NCBI GenBank assembly: GCA_002435755.1
Contig: DIYH01000036.1
Coordinates: 29,483 to 93,482 of the forward strand
Reading direction: 5' to 3'
Origin: Flammeovirgaceae bacterium UBA6059
GTDB taxonomy: Bacteria > Bacteroidota > Bacteroidia > Cytophagales > Cyclobacteriaceae
Length of the DNA stretch: 64,000 bases
Position numbers and translations under genes: made by a program. Under the pieces are notes generated by a model, which saw nothing but the letters and a program-made list of their open reading frames with translations, was not told where the DNA came from and searched no databases. Below are positions 25,948 through 34,735 of this stretch, in pieces; position 1 is the first letter of the stretch; each line of letters opens with the position of its first letter.

Positions 25948-26104
25948 GATCGAAAGATATATATTCTGTTTACCGTAAACGGCTTTTGACTATAGTAAGG
26001 TTGTTCAGGCATTGACGAATTAATTAATCTGTACGGTTTCATAATTTATTTGTAAGGCTTTAATGTGGGTTCTGCATAGCCTTACTGTGTCAAAAATTCA
26101 AACT

Positions 26105-28492
26105 ATGCTATTCAGAACTTATTTCATCGTGGCTTTTCGACAACTATTAAAAAAGCCTGTTTTTTATCTTCTTAACATTGGTGGCCTGGGTGTTGGCATG
26201 GCAGCCTTCATGAGCATCATGCTTTATGTTGGTTACCATTTTCGGTTCGACGGTTTCCATGATCATGTGAACAACACCTATAGAATTGTGCACACATTTA
26301 AGAAACAGGTACCGCCGTACAGCACTGTAGCTACCTACTCTAAAGTGGGTGTAGCGTTGAAAGAGGAATACTCCATGGTAGAGCAGCAATGCCGTCTAGT
26401 GCAGACTTACGGTGGTGGGGTACAGTTAACAAAAGATGACGAGCAAATTCTCATTGAAAACTCCTATTACGCGGATGCTTCATTCTTTGATATATTTTCA
26501 TTTCCACTGATTGCTGGCAATTCAGCTGATTTTGATGAATACAATACCATTGCTATTTCTAGGGAGCTTTCAAATAGTATTTATGGTCAGAATTCACCTG
26601 TTGGCGAGATCATAGAAATGAGTAGTGTCAATGGTACTACCGGATTTGAAATAGTTGGAGTATTTGAGAATAAGCAACCATCACATATCAACGCAGACGT
26701 GTTGATCAGCCTGGTCACTCTTGAGAGGGCCTGGAACGCCAATTTTGCCACCGGTTGGGGATCTTTCGATTTTGTCACTTATGTAAGGTTGGTAACATCT
26801 GCCGATCCAGTAGCTTTTGAGGCCGTCTTACCAGCCTTTGCTGATCGACACGGTGGTGAAAACCGGGGAAGCAGCAGGGTAGAACTGGCATTACAGCCAT
26901 TGGCAGATATCCACTTACATTCTCATTATAATCAGGAGATTTCAACCAATGAAGATCATGAGGCCATGGTGTTCCTATCGGTAATAGGTATCATGGTTCT
27001 TTTCATTGCTTGGATCAATTATATCAATCTCTATACTGCTTTAGTTAGCGAAAGAACTAAAGAAGTTGGTGTTAGAAAGTCATTGGGTTCCTCAAAACTT
27101 CAGTTGATTTGGCAATATTTGACAGAGGCAGGGATCATCAATATGTTGTCCGTTCTATTGGCCCTGGTCATGGTTTACGCTGTGATACAGCAAGGAGAGT
27201 CCTGGGGAGTTGTTTTCCAGTTGCCAGAATTTAGTTGGTACAACATTGTATTGCCTATCGGCTTTTTTGCCGTAAGTACATTGATATCTGGCCTATACCC
27301 CGCATTGCTTTTAGCCAAAGCCGGACACAAACTAACAAATGAGACCGTCAAATATCGAAATTGGCTGGTCATTGGACAATTCACTGTTTCTGCGGCCTTG
27401 ATCACAGGTACGTTTCTGGTGGTTAGCCAGTTTTATTATATGCAAAATGCCCCAACAGGGATAAATACTTCGTCTGTGGTGGTTGTCCCATTGACTGATT
27501 TCAAGGATGATCGTGAAGAACATGTAAGAAGTCTCCAACGGGTAAAAGGGGAAATGGCATCTATACCAGGTGTTGTATCTGCTGCATATGGCTCGGATAT
27601 TCCGGGTACGGAGGTAGGATGGAGAGGCGGCTCCATCGTCATTGGTACTGGCAGTAATGAGGTAGAAAGTCACTTGGTCTATAGGATGACTTTAGACGAA
27701 AACCTGCTAGACTTACTAAAGATTGATGTTGTTGCTGGTCGAGGCTTTATAGGGCCCCAAGACAGTCTGACAGTATTGATCAATGAGCGAGCAATAGCAG
27801 AGTACGGCTTCAGCTCTGCTGAGGAGGCTATCAATCAAAGGATCCGGTTTCCGGGTTTAGATACACTAAGAGTGGTAGGGGTAGTAGAAGACTATTTTCA
27901 GGAAGCGCTAAGTGAACCGATCAAGCCTACGGCTTATTTCCAGGTGCCTAATGAAATACGATACTTATTTGTAAAGTATAATGCATCAAATGAAGCAGAG
28001 ATACTAACTGAACTGGAGAGTCTAGTCAATACCCATTTCCCTAAAAACAACTTTGATCCTCAGTTACTTGAAGAAAATATGGGTGATCGACATGCTTCCA
28101 CAGAGCAATTCCTTTTCTTGTTCAACGCTTTTTCCGGGCTAGCCATTCTTATTTCGGTACTAGGTCTTATTGGCCTGGCCAATTACAATGCGCGCAAGCA
28201 TCAAAAGGAAATGAGCATCCGCAAAGTACTGGGAGCTTCGACGGCTTCACTCAATCTTCGATACCTCACTGCTTTTGTAAGACTGGCTTTAATTGGTAAT
28301 TTGATAGCAATTCCTGTGATCTATTATGTAGGTTCAGATTGGCTAGCACAATTCGCTAATCGCATTGGTTTTGATTGGAGCTATCCATTCTACACTGCCA
28401 CAGTGTGCATGGTGATAACCGTGTGTTCTACACTCTACTCAACCCACAAAGCAGCTAATACCAACCCTGTTAGAATACTGAGAGCAGAGTGA
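26105..28492 (+). CDS. FtsX/MacB-like ABC transporter permease
   Basis: I start at the ATG at 26105, which gives the usual family beginning MLFRTYFIVAFRQLLKKPVF; an upstream ATG would add 14 residues. The 795 residues contain two copies of the MacB periplasmic core plus FtsX membrane region. VSERTKEVGVRKSLGSSKLQ and NARKHQKEMSIRKVLGAST are the two characteristic conserved motifs before each FtsX unit. Such Bacteroidota proteins work with an ATPase that is not nearby here. The stop is one base from the opposing ABC-F gene, so the two converge with no room for a terminator. Confidence 0.92.
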   Translation: MLFRTYFIVAFRQLLKKPVFYLLNIGGLGVGMAAFMSIMLYVGYHFRFDGFHDHVNNTYRIVHTFKKQVPPYSTVATYSKVGVALKEEYSMVEQQCRLVQTYGGGVQLTKDDEQILIENSYYADASFFDIFSFPLIAGNSADFDEYNTIAISRELSNSIYGQNSPVGEIIEMSSVNGTTGFEIVGVFENKQPSHINADVLISLVTLERAWNANFATGWGSFDFVTYVRLVTSADPVAFEAVLPAFADRHGGENRGSSRVELALQPLADIHLHSHYNQEISTNEDHEAMVFLSVIGIMVLFIAWINYINLYTALVSERTKEVGVRKSLGSSKLQLIWQYLTEAGIINMLSVLLALVMVYAVIQQGESWGVVFQLPEFSWYNIVLPIGFFAVSTLISGLYPALLLAKAGHKLTNETVKYRNWLVIGQFTVSAALITGTFLVVSQFYYMQNAPTGINTSSVVVVPLTDFKDDREEHVRSLQRVKGEMASIPGVVSAAYGSDIPGTEVGWRGGSIVIGTGSNEVESHLVYRMTLDENLLDLLKIDVVAGRGFIGPQDSLTVLINERAIAEYGFSSAEEAINQRIRFPGLDTLRVVGVVEDYFQEALSEPIKPTAYFQVPNEIRYLFVKYNASNEAEILTELESLVNTHFPKNNFDPQLLEENMGDRHASTEQFLFLFNAFSGLAILISVLGLIGLANYNARKHQKEMSIRKVLGASTASLNLRYLTAFVRLALIGNLIAIPVIYYVGSDWLAQFANRIGFDWSYPFYTATVCMVITVCSTLYSTHKAANTNPVRILRAE

Positions 28493-28493
28493 C

Positions 28494-30092
28494 CTAAGCG
28501 TTTATCATCTCCTTTTTCTCGAGATACTCGTCATAAGTGCTCAATGTGTCCAGGAAGCCATCAGGTCTTAGCTCGAGTACTCGATTGGCGATGGTCTGAG
28601 TGAAAGTATGATCATGCGAGGTGAAAAGTACAGTCCCTGGAAAATCCATCAGCGAATTGTTAAAAGCTGTGATCGATTCCAGGTCGAGGTGGTTAGTCGG
28701 TTCATCAAGAATGAGGAGATTAGCACCTTGAAGCATGATCCTCGAAATCATACATCTTACCTTTTCTCCACCTGACAGTACATTACATTTTTTGAGGGTT
28801 TCCTGACCTGAGAATAGCATTTTTCCTAGAAATCCTCGGATGTACACCTCGTCCTTCTCACCGTCACTGTACTGGCGCAACCAGTCAATAAGGTTATCAT
28901 CAGACTGGAAGTATTGATCATTTTCATTGGGTAGGTAGCCAGTGGTAATGGTCTGCCCGAACTTGAAAGAGCCTGACGAAGCTTGCTGCTCACACATGAG
29001 TACCTGGAAGAATCGGGTGACCGTAAGACCCTCGTCACTTACCACCGCAATCTTATCACCACGATTGACGAACAGGTCAACATCTTTGAATAGATGAATA
29101 CCGTTGTGCTCATATGAGAGTTTACTGGTTTCCAGTATCTGGTCACCAGCAGTACGATTTTGACTAAAGATAATGGCCGGATACTTCCTGTTCGAGGGTT
29201 GGATATCCTCGATATTGATCTTGTCAAGAAGCTTTCGTCTACTTGTTGCTTGTTTTGATTTTGAAGCGTTAGCACTAAATCGCGCAATGAACTCCTGTAA
29301 CTCTTTCTTCTTTTCTTCTGCTTTTTTATTCGCAGCACTTCTTTGACTGATCGCAAGTTGACTGGACTCATACCAGAAGGTGTAATTACCGGTATACAAC
29401 TTGATTGCTCCAAAATCAATATCAGCCACATGCGTGCAGACAGTGTCTAGGAAGTGCCTGTCGTGAGAAACGACAATCAGTGTATTTTGAAAGTCCAATA
29501 GGTAATTCTCAAGCCATGTGATTGTCTGGATATCCAGGTCATTTGTAGGTTCATCAAGAATGAGTACGTCCGGATTTCCGAAAAGCGCTTGCGCCAGCAG
29601 CACCCGTACTTTCTCATTACCACCCAGTTCACTCAACTTTTTGTAATGATCCAGTTCTTTGATCCCCAGTCCACTTAGGAGTGCAGCTGCATCAGACTCT
29701 GCATTCCAGCCATCCATATCCGCAAACTTAGCTTCTAGGTCAGAGGCCTTGAGACCGTCCTCTTCTGAGAAGTCTGGTTTTGCATACAGTGCATCCTTTT
29801 CTTGCATAAGATCCCAGAGCTCTTTGTGTCCCATGATGACTGTATTGAGCACCTCGACATCATCGTACTCAAAGTGATTTTGCTTGAGTACGGCCATACG
29901 TTTCTCCGGCTCAAGCTTGACAGAACCAGAATTAGGAGAGATTTCGCCTGATAAGATTTTAAGAAAAGTTGACTTACCAGCACCATTGGCTCCAATTACT
30001 CCGTAGCAGTTCCCAGAAGTAAAATTGATATTCACCTCATCAAAGAGGACCCTTTTACCATATTGAAGAGAAACGTTTTGCGTCGAGATCAT
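28494..30092 (-). CDS. ABC-F family ATPase (YbiT-like)
   Basis: The 532-residue protein has two ATP-binding domains and no membrane segment, as in ABC-F translation factors. The first Walker A is GANGAGKST (34-42) with Walker B LILDEPTNDLD; the signature there is LGGNEKVR. The second signature is LSGGEKVR with LILDEPTNHLD. The second Walker A is degenerate (AVVSDEGLTVTRFF, no GK[ST]), a trait I recall in related YbiT-like proteins. Its start, MISTQNVSLQYGKRVLFDEV, and length match YbiT closely. ABC-F proteins bind ribosomes; a resistance role is not indicated by context. Confidence 0.93.
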   Translation of the reverse strand: MISTQNVSLQYGKRVLFDEVNINFTSGNCYGVIGANGAGKSTFLKILSGEISPNSGSVKLEPEKRMAVLKQNHFEYDDVEVLNTVIMGHKELWDLMQEKDALYAKPDFSEEDGLKASDLEAKFADMDGWNAESDAAALLSGLGIKELDHYKKLSELGGNEKVRVLLAQALFGNPDVLILDEPTNDLDIQTITWLENYLLDFQNTLIVVSHDRHFLDTVCTHVADIDFGAIKLYTGNYTFWYESSQLAISQRSAANKKAEEKKKELQEFIARFSANASKSKQATSRRKLLDKINIEDIQPSNRKYPAIIFSQNRTAGDQILETSKLSYEHNGIHLFKDVDLFVNRGDKIAVVSDEGLTVTRFFQVLMCEQQASSGSFKFGQTITTGYLPNENDQYFQSDDNLIDWLRQYSDGEKDEVYIRGFLGKMLFSGQETLKKCNVLSGGEKVRCMISRIMLQGANLLILDEPTNHLDLESITAFNNSLMDFPGTVLFTSHDHTFTQTIANRVLELRPDGFLDTLSTYDEYLEKKEMINA

Positions 30093-30179
30093 ACGGCTTT
30101 TGTTTTATGCCGCGAAGGTAGATGTTTTTTGCCAAGTAAGTAAGTCAAGTTCAGAAGTGATATTGTTAACGCCTTTCTA

Positions 30180-32030
30180 TTATTTCTCCTCAGAATTGGT
30201 AGGTTCTATAGGCTTTTTTGTGGTGAGTTCGTAATTCTCCTTTTTGAGGAAAACAAGTTTAAACTCTTTGCTCATATGTAAAGTGAAGCCGGCGATCAAC
30301 TGAACTTTCTCCTCAGTGACAAGGCAGATAGGGATGACTCTGCCCATCTGTTTCGACATCCACTCATCGTATTCGCTTTGGTCTGCTAGATTGACCTCTC
30401 CAAACGGGTCTTTACGACGTATCAGAGATACCAAAGCAACAAATTCAGTATGAGCATTGAACAAGACATTTTTGGATAGCGCTACATTGTGGTTCTCAGC
30501 CTCTTCTTTGCTAGCAAGTCGCAACACATTTTTCTCTCCGAGCTCATTTTCAAACCAGCGACAGGCCAGTTCATTAAGTCCTGAGTTAGAGGTAACAGCA
30601 GCTAACCTACCCACTCGAGATAAATCCACTTCTTCGAAAATTGAATCTGATAGTACATTGGCTTCTAAAGCCTGAAGTCCTGATTTTCGCGCACTCTTGA
30701 TGTTAGGTACAGACGTATCAACAAGAATGATGTCCAATCCTAACTCTTCCAGCTTTTTGGCAATCTTGCGAGCCAACTCATTAGCACCTACAAAGAGGAT
30801 ACCGGTAGGTTCTTTTCTGACCACACCAAGACCATTAGCAACTAACTTAGCAGTGGAGCCCTGAAGCACGACTGTCCCTACGATCATCAGAAAAACCAGT
30901 GGGAGTAGTAGTTCCGCCTCTGCCTGGTCTACTAGTTCTGGTTTTTCTATCAAAGTCAAAGAAAATAACGAGGCAACTGCAGCTGCTACAATCCCTTTTG
31001 GGCCAATCCAACTGATGAACGCCTTTTCTTGCCATGTAAGTTTCGACTTGAATGTCGATAATACCACACCAAGTGGACGCAGCACCAGGGTGACCACCAA
31101 AAACAGGAGCAGGCTCGGCAGTCCTAGTGTCTGGATCTGGGCTACCTCAATGCGCGAAGAGAGGAGGATGAATAATACGGAGATGAGAATAAGGCTGATA
31201 TCCTCTTTGAAAACAAGGATTTTCTTAATTTCCTCCATTTCCACATTAGCCAGTGCTATACCCATAAATGTGGCGGCCATTAGTCCTGCCTCTTTATGTA
31301 TGAATTCAGCGAAAGCGAAAGTTAGAATAACCAGGCCAAGTGAAAAGACATTACGCATATACTCAGGAATGGCCTCCTTCTTAATAGAGTAGTAGAGGAT
31401 GGCCGCACCAATGGCTCCTGACACTATACCACTGGAAATAGTAGTGAAGAACTCTTGTAATACCTCTAAAGGATAATCGGCTCCATGATGGCTTGAAACA
31501 ATAAACTCGTACATCAAAACTGCGATCAGAGCACCAAAAGGATCGATGAGAATACCTTCCCATTTTAAGATGGTGTTGACCTTATTATTTGGCCTGACAT
31601 TTCGAAGTATAGGGAGAACAACTGTAGGGCCTGATACTACGATCAATCCACCAAATAAAAATGCCATAGACCAACTGAGATCGAGCAGATAGTGACTAGC
31701 CAAACCACCTCCAATAAATGTGAATAAAGAGCCAAAAAAAAGCAGGTTGCCTACGGTACCGGCCTGGTTCCTTACTTCCTTGAGATTAAGTGTAAGACCG
31801 CCTTCAAATAGAATTACGCCTACAGAGATAGACACAAACGAAAACAGGAGGTCTCCGGTGAAAATCGTGTCTCCATCTATGAATTTGCTTCCATCAGATG
31901 TAAGGAAGGTAGAACCCGGACCAATGAGTAAACCAATGAGAATCAACGGTAAAATGGCAGGTTGCTTGATCTTCCATGCAAGCCACTGGGCAAATATTCC
32001 AAATACCAGAATGCTGGCTAACGCTAACAT
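30180..32030 (-). CDS. CPA1-type cation:proton antiporter with TrkA-N domain
   Basis: The 616-residue protein has about 12 membrane segments in the first 390 residues. GGLIVVSGPTVVLPILRNVR and WEGILIDPFGALIAVLMYEF match the Na+/H+ exchanger core, with the Asp of the ion site in the latter. The soluble tail begins GILFVGANELARKIAKKLEE with a Rossmann motif of the TrkA-N/RCK type (LDIILVD) that would bind NAD(H) or another nucleotide and gate transport. It is a single gene, upstream of and on the same strand as the ABC-F gene, 87 bases away. Confidence 0.93.
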   Translation of the reverse strand: MLALASILVFGIFAQWLAWKIKQPAILPLILIGLLIGPGSTFLTSDGSKFIDGDTIFTGDLLFSFVSISVGVILFEGGLTLNLKEVRNQAGTVGNLLFFGSLFTFIGGGLASHYLLDLSWSMAFLFGGLIVVSGPTVVLPILRNVRPNNKVNTILKWEGILIDPFGALIAVLMYEFIVSSHHGADYPLEVLQEFFTTISSGIVSGAIGAAILYYSIKKEAIPEYMRNVFSLGLVILTFAFAEFIHKEAGLMAATFMGIALANVEMEEIKKILVFKEDISLILISVLFILLSSRIEVAQIQTLGLPSLLLFLVVTLVLRPLGVVLSTFKSKLTWQEKAFISWIGPKGIVAAAVASLFSLTLIEKPELVDQAEAELLLPLVFLMIVGTVVLQGSTAKLVANGLGVVRKEPTGILFVGANELARKIAKKLEELGLDIILVDTSVPNIKSARKSGLQALEANVLSDSIFEEVDLSRVGRLAAVTSNSGLNELACRWFENELGEKNVLRLASKEEAENHNVALSKNVLFNAHTEFVALVSLIRRKDPFGEVNLADQSEYDEWMSKQMGRVIPICLVTEEKVQLIAGFTLHMSKEFKLVFLKKENYELTTKKPIEPTNSEEK

Positions 32031-32264
32031 GGATCAAATATAGGTGCTCGTATTAGTATTCCTATGTTCAGTGTGAATTCCTCTATCACTTTCAGACATT
32101 AATTAATGGACATTCGAAAATCTGGAATAGATCAACAGCCATCAATCTAAGTGAGACGATCAATCGAATGCTAAACCGCACATGGAAGTATGTCGAAGGT
32201 CATGAAAGAATGAGACGGCTTTTATTTAACTTGCAGCATAGTAGAAAAAAATAACAACCACTGA

Positions 32265-32717
32265 ATGGCAAGATCCCAGAATAGTTTCAACAAGAGAGAA
32301 AAAGAGAAAAAAAGACTTCAAAAGCGCAAAGAAAAGCAAGAAAAGAAGGAGGAGCGCAAAGCCAATGCCAGCTCCGGTACACTTGACAACATGATGGCCT
32401 ATGTTGACGAGTTTGGCAACATTACTGACACACCACCAGACCCTACCGTAAAAAAAGAGGAGGTCAAAGCCTCAAGTATAGAAATAGGTGTTCCCAAAAG
32501 AGAGAAAGAAGATGTCGATGCTGAGCTAAAAGGCAGAGTGGCCTTTTTCAACGACAGCAAAGGTTACGGGTTTATCAATCATGATGGATCTGGTGAAAAG
32601 TATTTCGTTCATGTCAACGGACTTATCGACGAAATAGGAGAGGGAGACAAAGTGAGCTTTCAAATAGAGAGAGGACCCAAGGGAATGAATGCTGTAGAGG
32701 TAAAACTCTTGGATTAG
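32265..32717 (+). CDS. cold-shock-domain protein with basic N-terminal extension
   Basis: The 150-residue protein ends in a cold-shock domain (about 85-150). KGRVAFFNDSKGYGFINHDG carries the RNP1 nucleic-acid-binding motif, and YFVHVNGL matches RNP2. The first 35 residues are almost all Lys, Arg, Glu and Gln (KREKEKKRLQKRKEKQEKKE), which should be a disordered RNA-binding arm. It is longer than CspA (about 70 residues) and resembles the DUF1294-less, extended Csp proteins of Bacteroidota. It probably binds RNA in the cytoplasm. A terminator follows. Confidence 0.93.
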   Translation: MARSQNSFNKREKEKKRLQKRKEKQEKKEERKANASSGTLDNMMAYVDEFGNITDTPPDPTVKKEEVKASSIEIGVPKREKEDVDAELKGRVAFFNDSKGYGFINHDGSGEKYFVHVNGLIDEIGEGDKVSFQIERGPKGMNAVEVKLLD

Positions 32718-32747
32718 TTATAGAAACAACCCAAACTTTAAAAAATG

Positions 32748-32768
32748 AAGGCCCGGAAAGGGCCTTTT
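32748..32768. terminator. bidirectional terminator
   Basis: AAGGCCC and GGGCCTT form a 7-bp GC-rich stem with a 5-base loop (GGAAA). Four Ts lie on the right, and an A-rich run on the left gives Ts on the minus strand. It separates the cold-shock gene from the convergent unknown gene. Confidence 0.85.
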
Positions 32769-32776
32769 GTATTTTA

Positions 32777-33151
32777 TCACTCTCCCTCAGTCGTTTCTTC
32801 CGGGGCTTCTTTGACACAAGTCACATGCAGTAAGTATTGCTTGTCTAATTCGAAATGATAGGCATAAGATTCTACAAGTTCCCATGCTCTGGGAGACTGC
32901 TTGAGCAGTAATACCAGGTCCTGGGCCACAATGGAGGTCTTGATGGATACGACTAACTGCCCTCGATTAAGGGCCATTTTAAACGTATAGGTACTGCTCT
33001 TCTTAGGATCAATATCAGAAAACTCATGTTTAGAAAACTGATACTGCTGCGGGCCACCCTCGACAGCATCCACCATCATCTTGACCACTGCGGGTTTGTA
33101 TTTTTTCCAAAGGGGGAAGAAAGCATTAGAAGCAAGAGTTTCGATACGCAT
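32777..33151 (-). CDS. hypothetical protein, 124 aa
   Basis: I do not recognise the family. The 124 residues have no signal peptide or membrane segment. The pattern alternates beta strands (YTFKMALNRGQLVVSIKTSI, AYHFELDKQYLLHVTCVKEA) with a helix (QDLVLLLKQSPRAWELVESY), like a small alpha/beta protein. The C-terminus is acidic (EETTEGE). The start is a plain ATG, and it converges on the cold-shock gene across a shared terminator. Confidence 0.7.
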   Translation of the reverse strand: MRIETLASNAFFPLWKKYKPAVVKMMVDAVEGGPQQYQFSKHEFSDIDPKKSSTYTFKMALNRGQLVVSIKTSIVAQDLVLLLKQSPRAWELVESYAYHFELDKQYLLHVTCVKEAPEETTEGE

Positions 33152-33466
33152 GAGTAAAAGATGATTGAGTTTGGAAGGATTCGTTTAGCAGTAATAATAT
33201 ATTATTAGCTTTTGTTAGAATCATTGGCTAAAACGACCTAACACTATTGCTTAGTAACGCAAGTTACACAGTCAAAAGGCCATTACACAGCTAAGCAGCT
33301 ATAAATGCCAGAAAATCTGATTACTAACAGGGTCATCTCAAACTGACCTCAAAGACCAAACTTGGTCTTTAATGATTGATACTTACCTTTTAACTACCAT
33401 TGACATAGCTTCTAACGAGTAGTATCCTATGTCTTAAGTACAAAAATGGAGTCAGTCAAAAACAGG
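33152..33466. other. 315-bp intergenic region with palindromes
   Basis: No gene is seen. A perfect 16-bp AT palindrome (TAATAATATATTATTA) lies at 33192-33207, near the start of the unknown gene on the left. AAAGACCAA and TTGGTCTTT form a tight hairpin at 33351-33370. The latter is about 100 bases after the stop of the ArsC-like gene and may end the leftward acyl-CoA operon, though no T-run follows on that strand. Confidence 0.5.
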
Positions 33467-33817
33467 CTAGGCCAGGACCGCTTTGATTTGTTCTACCGTC
33501 TTTTTGCTATTGCCAATAAAAATCTCACCATCTACTAGAAATACAGGACGCTTAAGGAAAGTGTACTCCTCAAGTATGTATTTCCGATAGTCGTCTTCAC
33601 CAAGTGTCATTTCATTAAGTCCCATCGATCTATACTTCATCGCTTTGCGGGAAAACAAAGCTTCGTAGCTCCCGGCTAGTGACTTCATCTCATCAAGTTG
33701 GTCAGGTGTAATAGACTCATTTTTAATGTCTTGAGCAACGAACTCATCTCCGATCTCAAGTTCTTTAATGATGCGTTGACAGGTGGTACAAGTTGATAAA
33801 TGGTATACTTTCTTCAT
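33467..33817 (-). CDS. ArsC/Spx-family protein
   Basis: The 116-residue protein opens MKKVYHLSTCTTCQRIIKEL, with a CTTC (C-x2-C) motif at residues 10-13 of a thioredoxin-like fold. KRPVFLVDGEIFIGN matches the conserved RPxxxxxxxxxxG part of the ArsC family (normally RPIV). This family includes glutaredoxin-coupled arsenate reductases, Spx and YffB-like proteins; no arsenic genes are nearby, so an arsenate role is doubtful. It is the last gene of a leftward acyl-CoA operon, 16 bases after the hydroxyacyl-CoA dehydrogenase stop, and may be a redox partner or a passenger. Confidence 0.88.
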   Translation of the reverse strand: MKKVYHLSTCTTCQRIIKELEIGDEFVAQDIKNESITPDQLDEMKSLAGSYEALFSRKAMKYRSMGLNEMTLGEDDYRKYILEEYTFLKRPVFLVDGEIFIGNSKKTVEQIKAVLA

Positions 33818-33833
33818 TGCATAAAATTAATGC

Positions 33834-34730
33834 TTACTTGAGAAAATCAGGAGACTGATAGCCTGGATTAGGGTATTTATAGAACCCCTCTCCTGTTTTG
33901 ATACCAAGTTTTCCCTGATCAATATAGGTCTTCAAGAAGCTCGCAAACTTCTGACTTTTGGAGTCTTTCATTTTATGTGTCACATGCCATGCCGTGTCAA
34001 GGCCGATCTGATCCATGATGCCGAATGGACCGGAGGGCATGCCAAAATTTCCCATCCAACTACGGTCTACGTCTTCAACAGATGCCACATCGTAAGTCAC
34101 TAATGCCCCTGCAGCACCTAGAAAGGCCATCAACATTGTGTTAAAGATGTAACCAGGATTTTCCTTCTTCATCCTGACGGGAATCTGGTTAAGTCGTTTA
34201 CCCATATCATCTAACAACTCGATCATCCATGGGGCTGTACCGGGATGTGGCATGATATCGACTACCCTCGCAGTGAACACATCATGAAAATGGAAAGCAC
34301 AGAACTCTGCTGGACGACCACTTGCATCAGCAAACATGGATGGCAGCATATAAGAAGTGTTTGTAGTGAAAACCGTGTGTTCAGGGCATAGCTTACCAAA
34401 CTGCTTCCAGACTTGTTCTTTGATTTCTGGTTCTTCTGTGACTGATTCATTGATGAAGTCAGCGTTAGCTGCAGCATCTGTAGCATCAGAGGTGAATGAG
34501 AGCCTGGATATGATCCCGTCAAAATCTGATTCTGGGATATTTCCCGATTTTATGAGACTCTTGAGAATTTTGATTTGTATCTCTTTACCAGAAGCTAGCG
34601 CTTTGTCACTGATGTCATAGACTGTAGTGTCAAAACCACTAATAGCGGCCTGTAATGCCACTCTCAAACCTAATGTTCCACTTCCGAGTACCAGGAAGTT
34701 CTGTATATCCTCTATTTTTCTGGGTTTCAT
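33834..34730 (-). CDS. 3-hydroxyacyl-CoA dehydrogenase family protein
   Basis: The 298-residue protein has a Rossmann domain with GSGTLG (17-22) for NAD binding, and a C-terminal helical domain. NADFINESVTEEPEIKEQVW and FTTNTSYMLPS match the family. The active-site His is probably in CAFHFHDVF; the usual HFFNP motif is altered (HFHDV), and IMPHPGT follows, a pattern I associate with a divergent subfamily. It should oxidise a 3-hydroxyacyl-CoA with NAD. It follows the kinase gene after 5 bases within the acyl-CoA operon. Confidence 0.9.
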   Translation of the reverse strand: MKPRKIEDIQNFLVLGSGTLGLRVALQAAISGFDTTVYDISDKALASGKEIQIKILKSLIKSGNIPESDFDGIISRLSFTSDATDAAANADFINESVTEEPEIKEQVWKQFGKLCPEHTVFTTNTSYMLPSMFADASGRPAEFCAFHFHDVFTARVVDIMPHPGTAPWMIELLDDMGKRLNQIPVRMKKENPGYIFNTMLMAFLGAAGALVTYDVASVEDVDRSWMGNFGMPSGPFGIMDQIGLDTAWHVTHKMKDSKSQKFASFLKTYIDQGKLGIKTGEGFYKYPNPGYQSPDFLK

Positions 34731-34735
34731 GCTAT

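Noticed and set aside
28494..30092. An antibiotic-resistance ABC-F protein
   Set aside because: Length, start and motifs match the YbiT-like housekeeping group, and no resistance gene is in the vicinity.
32057..32254. A 66-codon open stretch between the antiporter and the cold-shock gene
   Set aside because: It lacks a convincing start, begins after a stop and runs into the upstream region of the cold-shock gene. Composition is weakly protein-like but not enough.
33467..33817. An arsenate-resistance gene
   Set aside because: No ArsR, ArsB or Acr3-like gene is present, and the family is functionally mixed, so only the fold is claimed.
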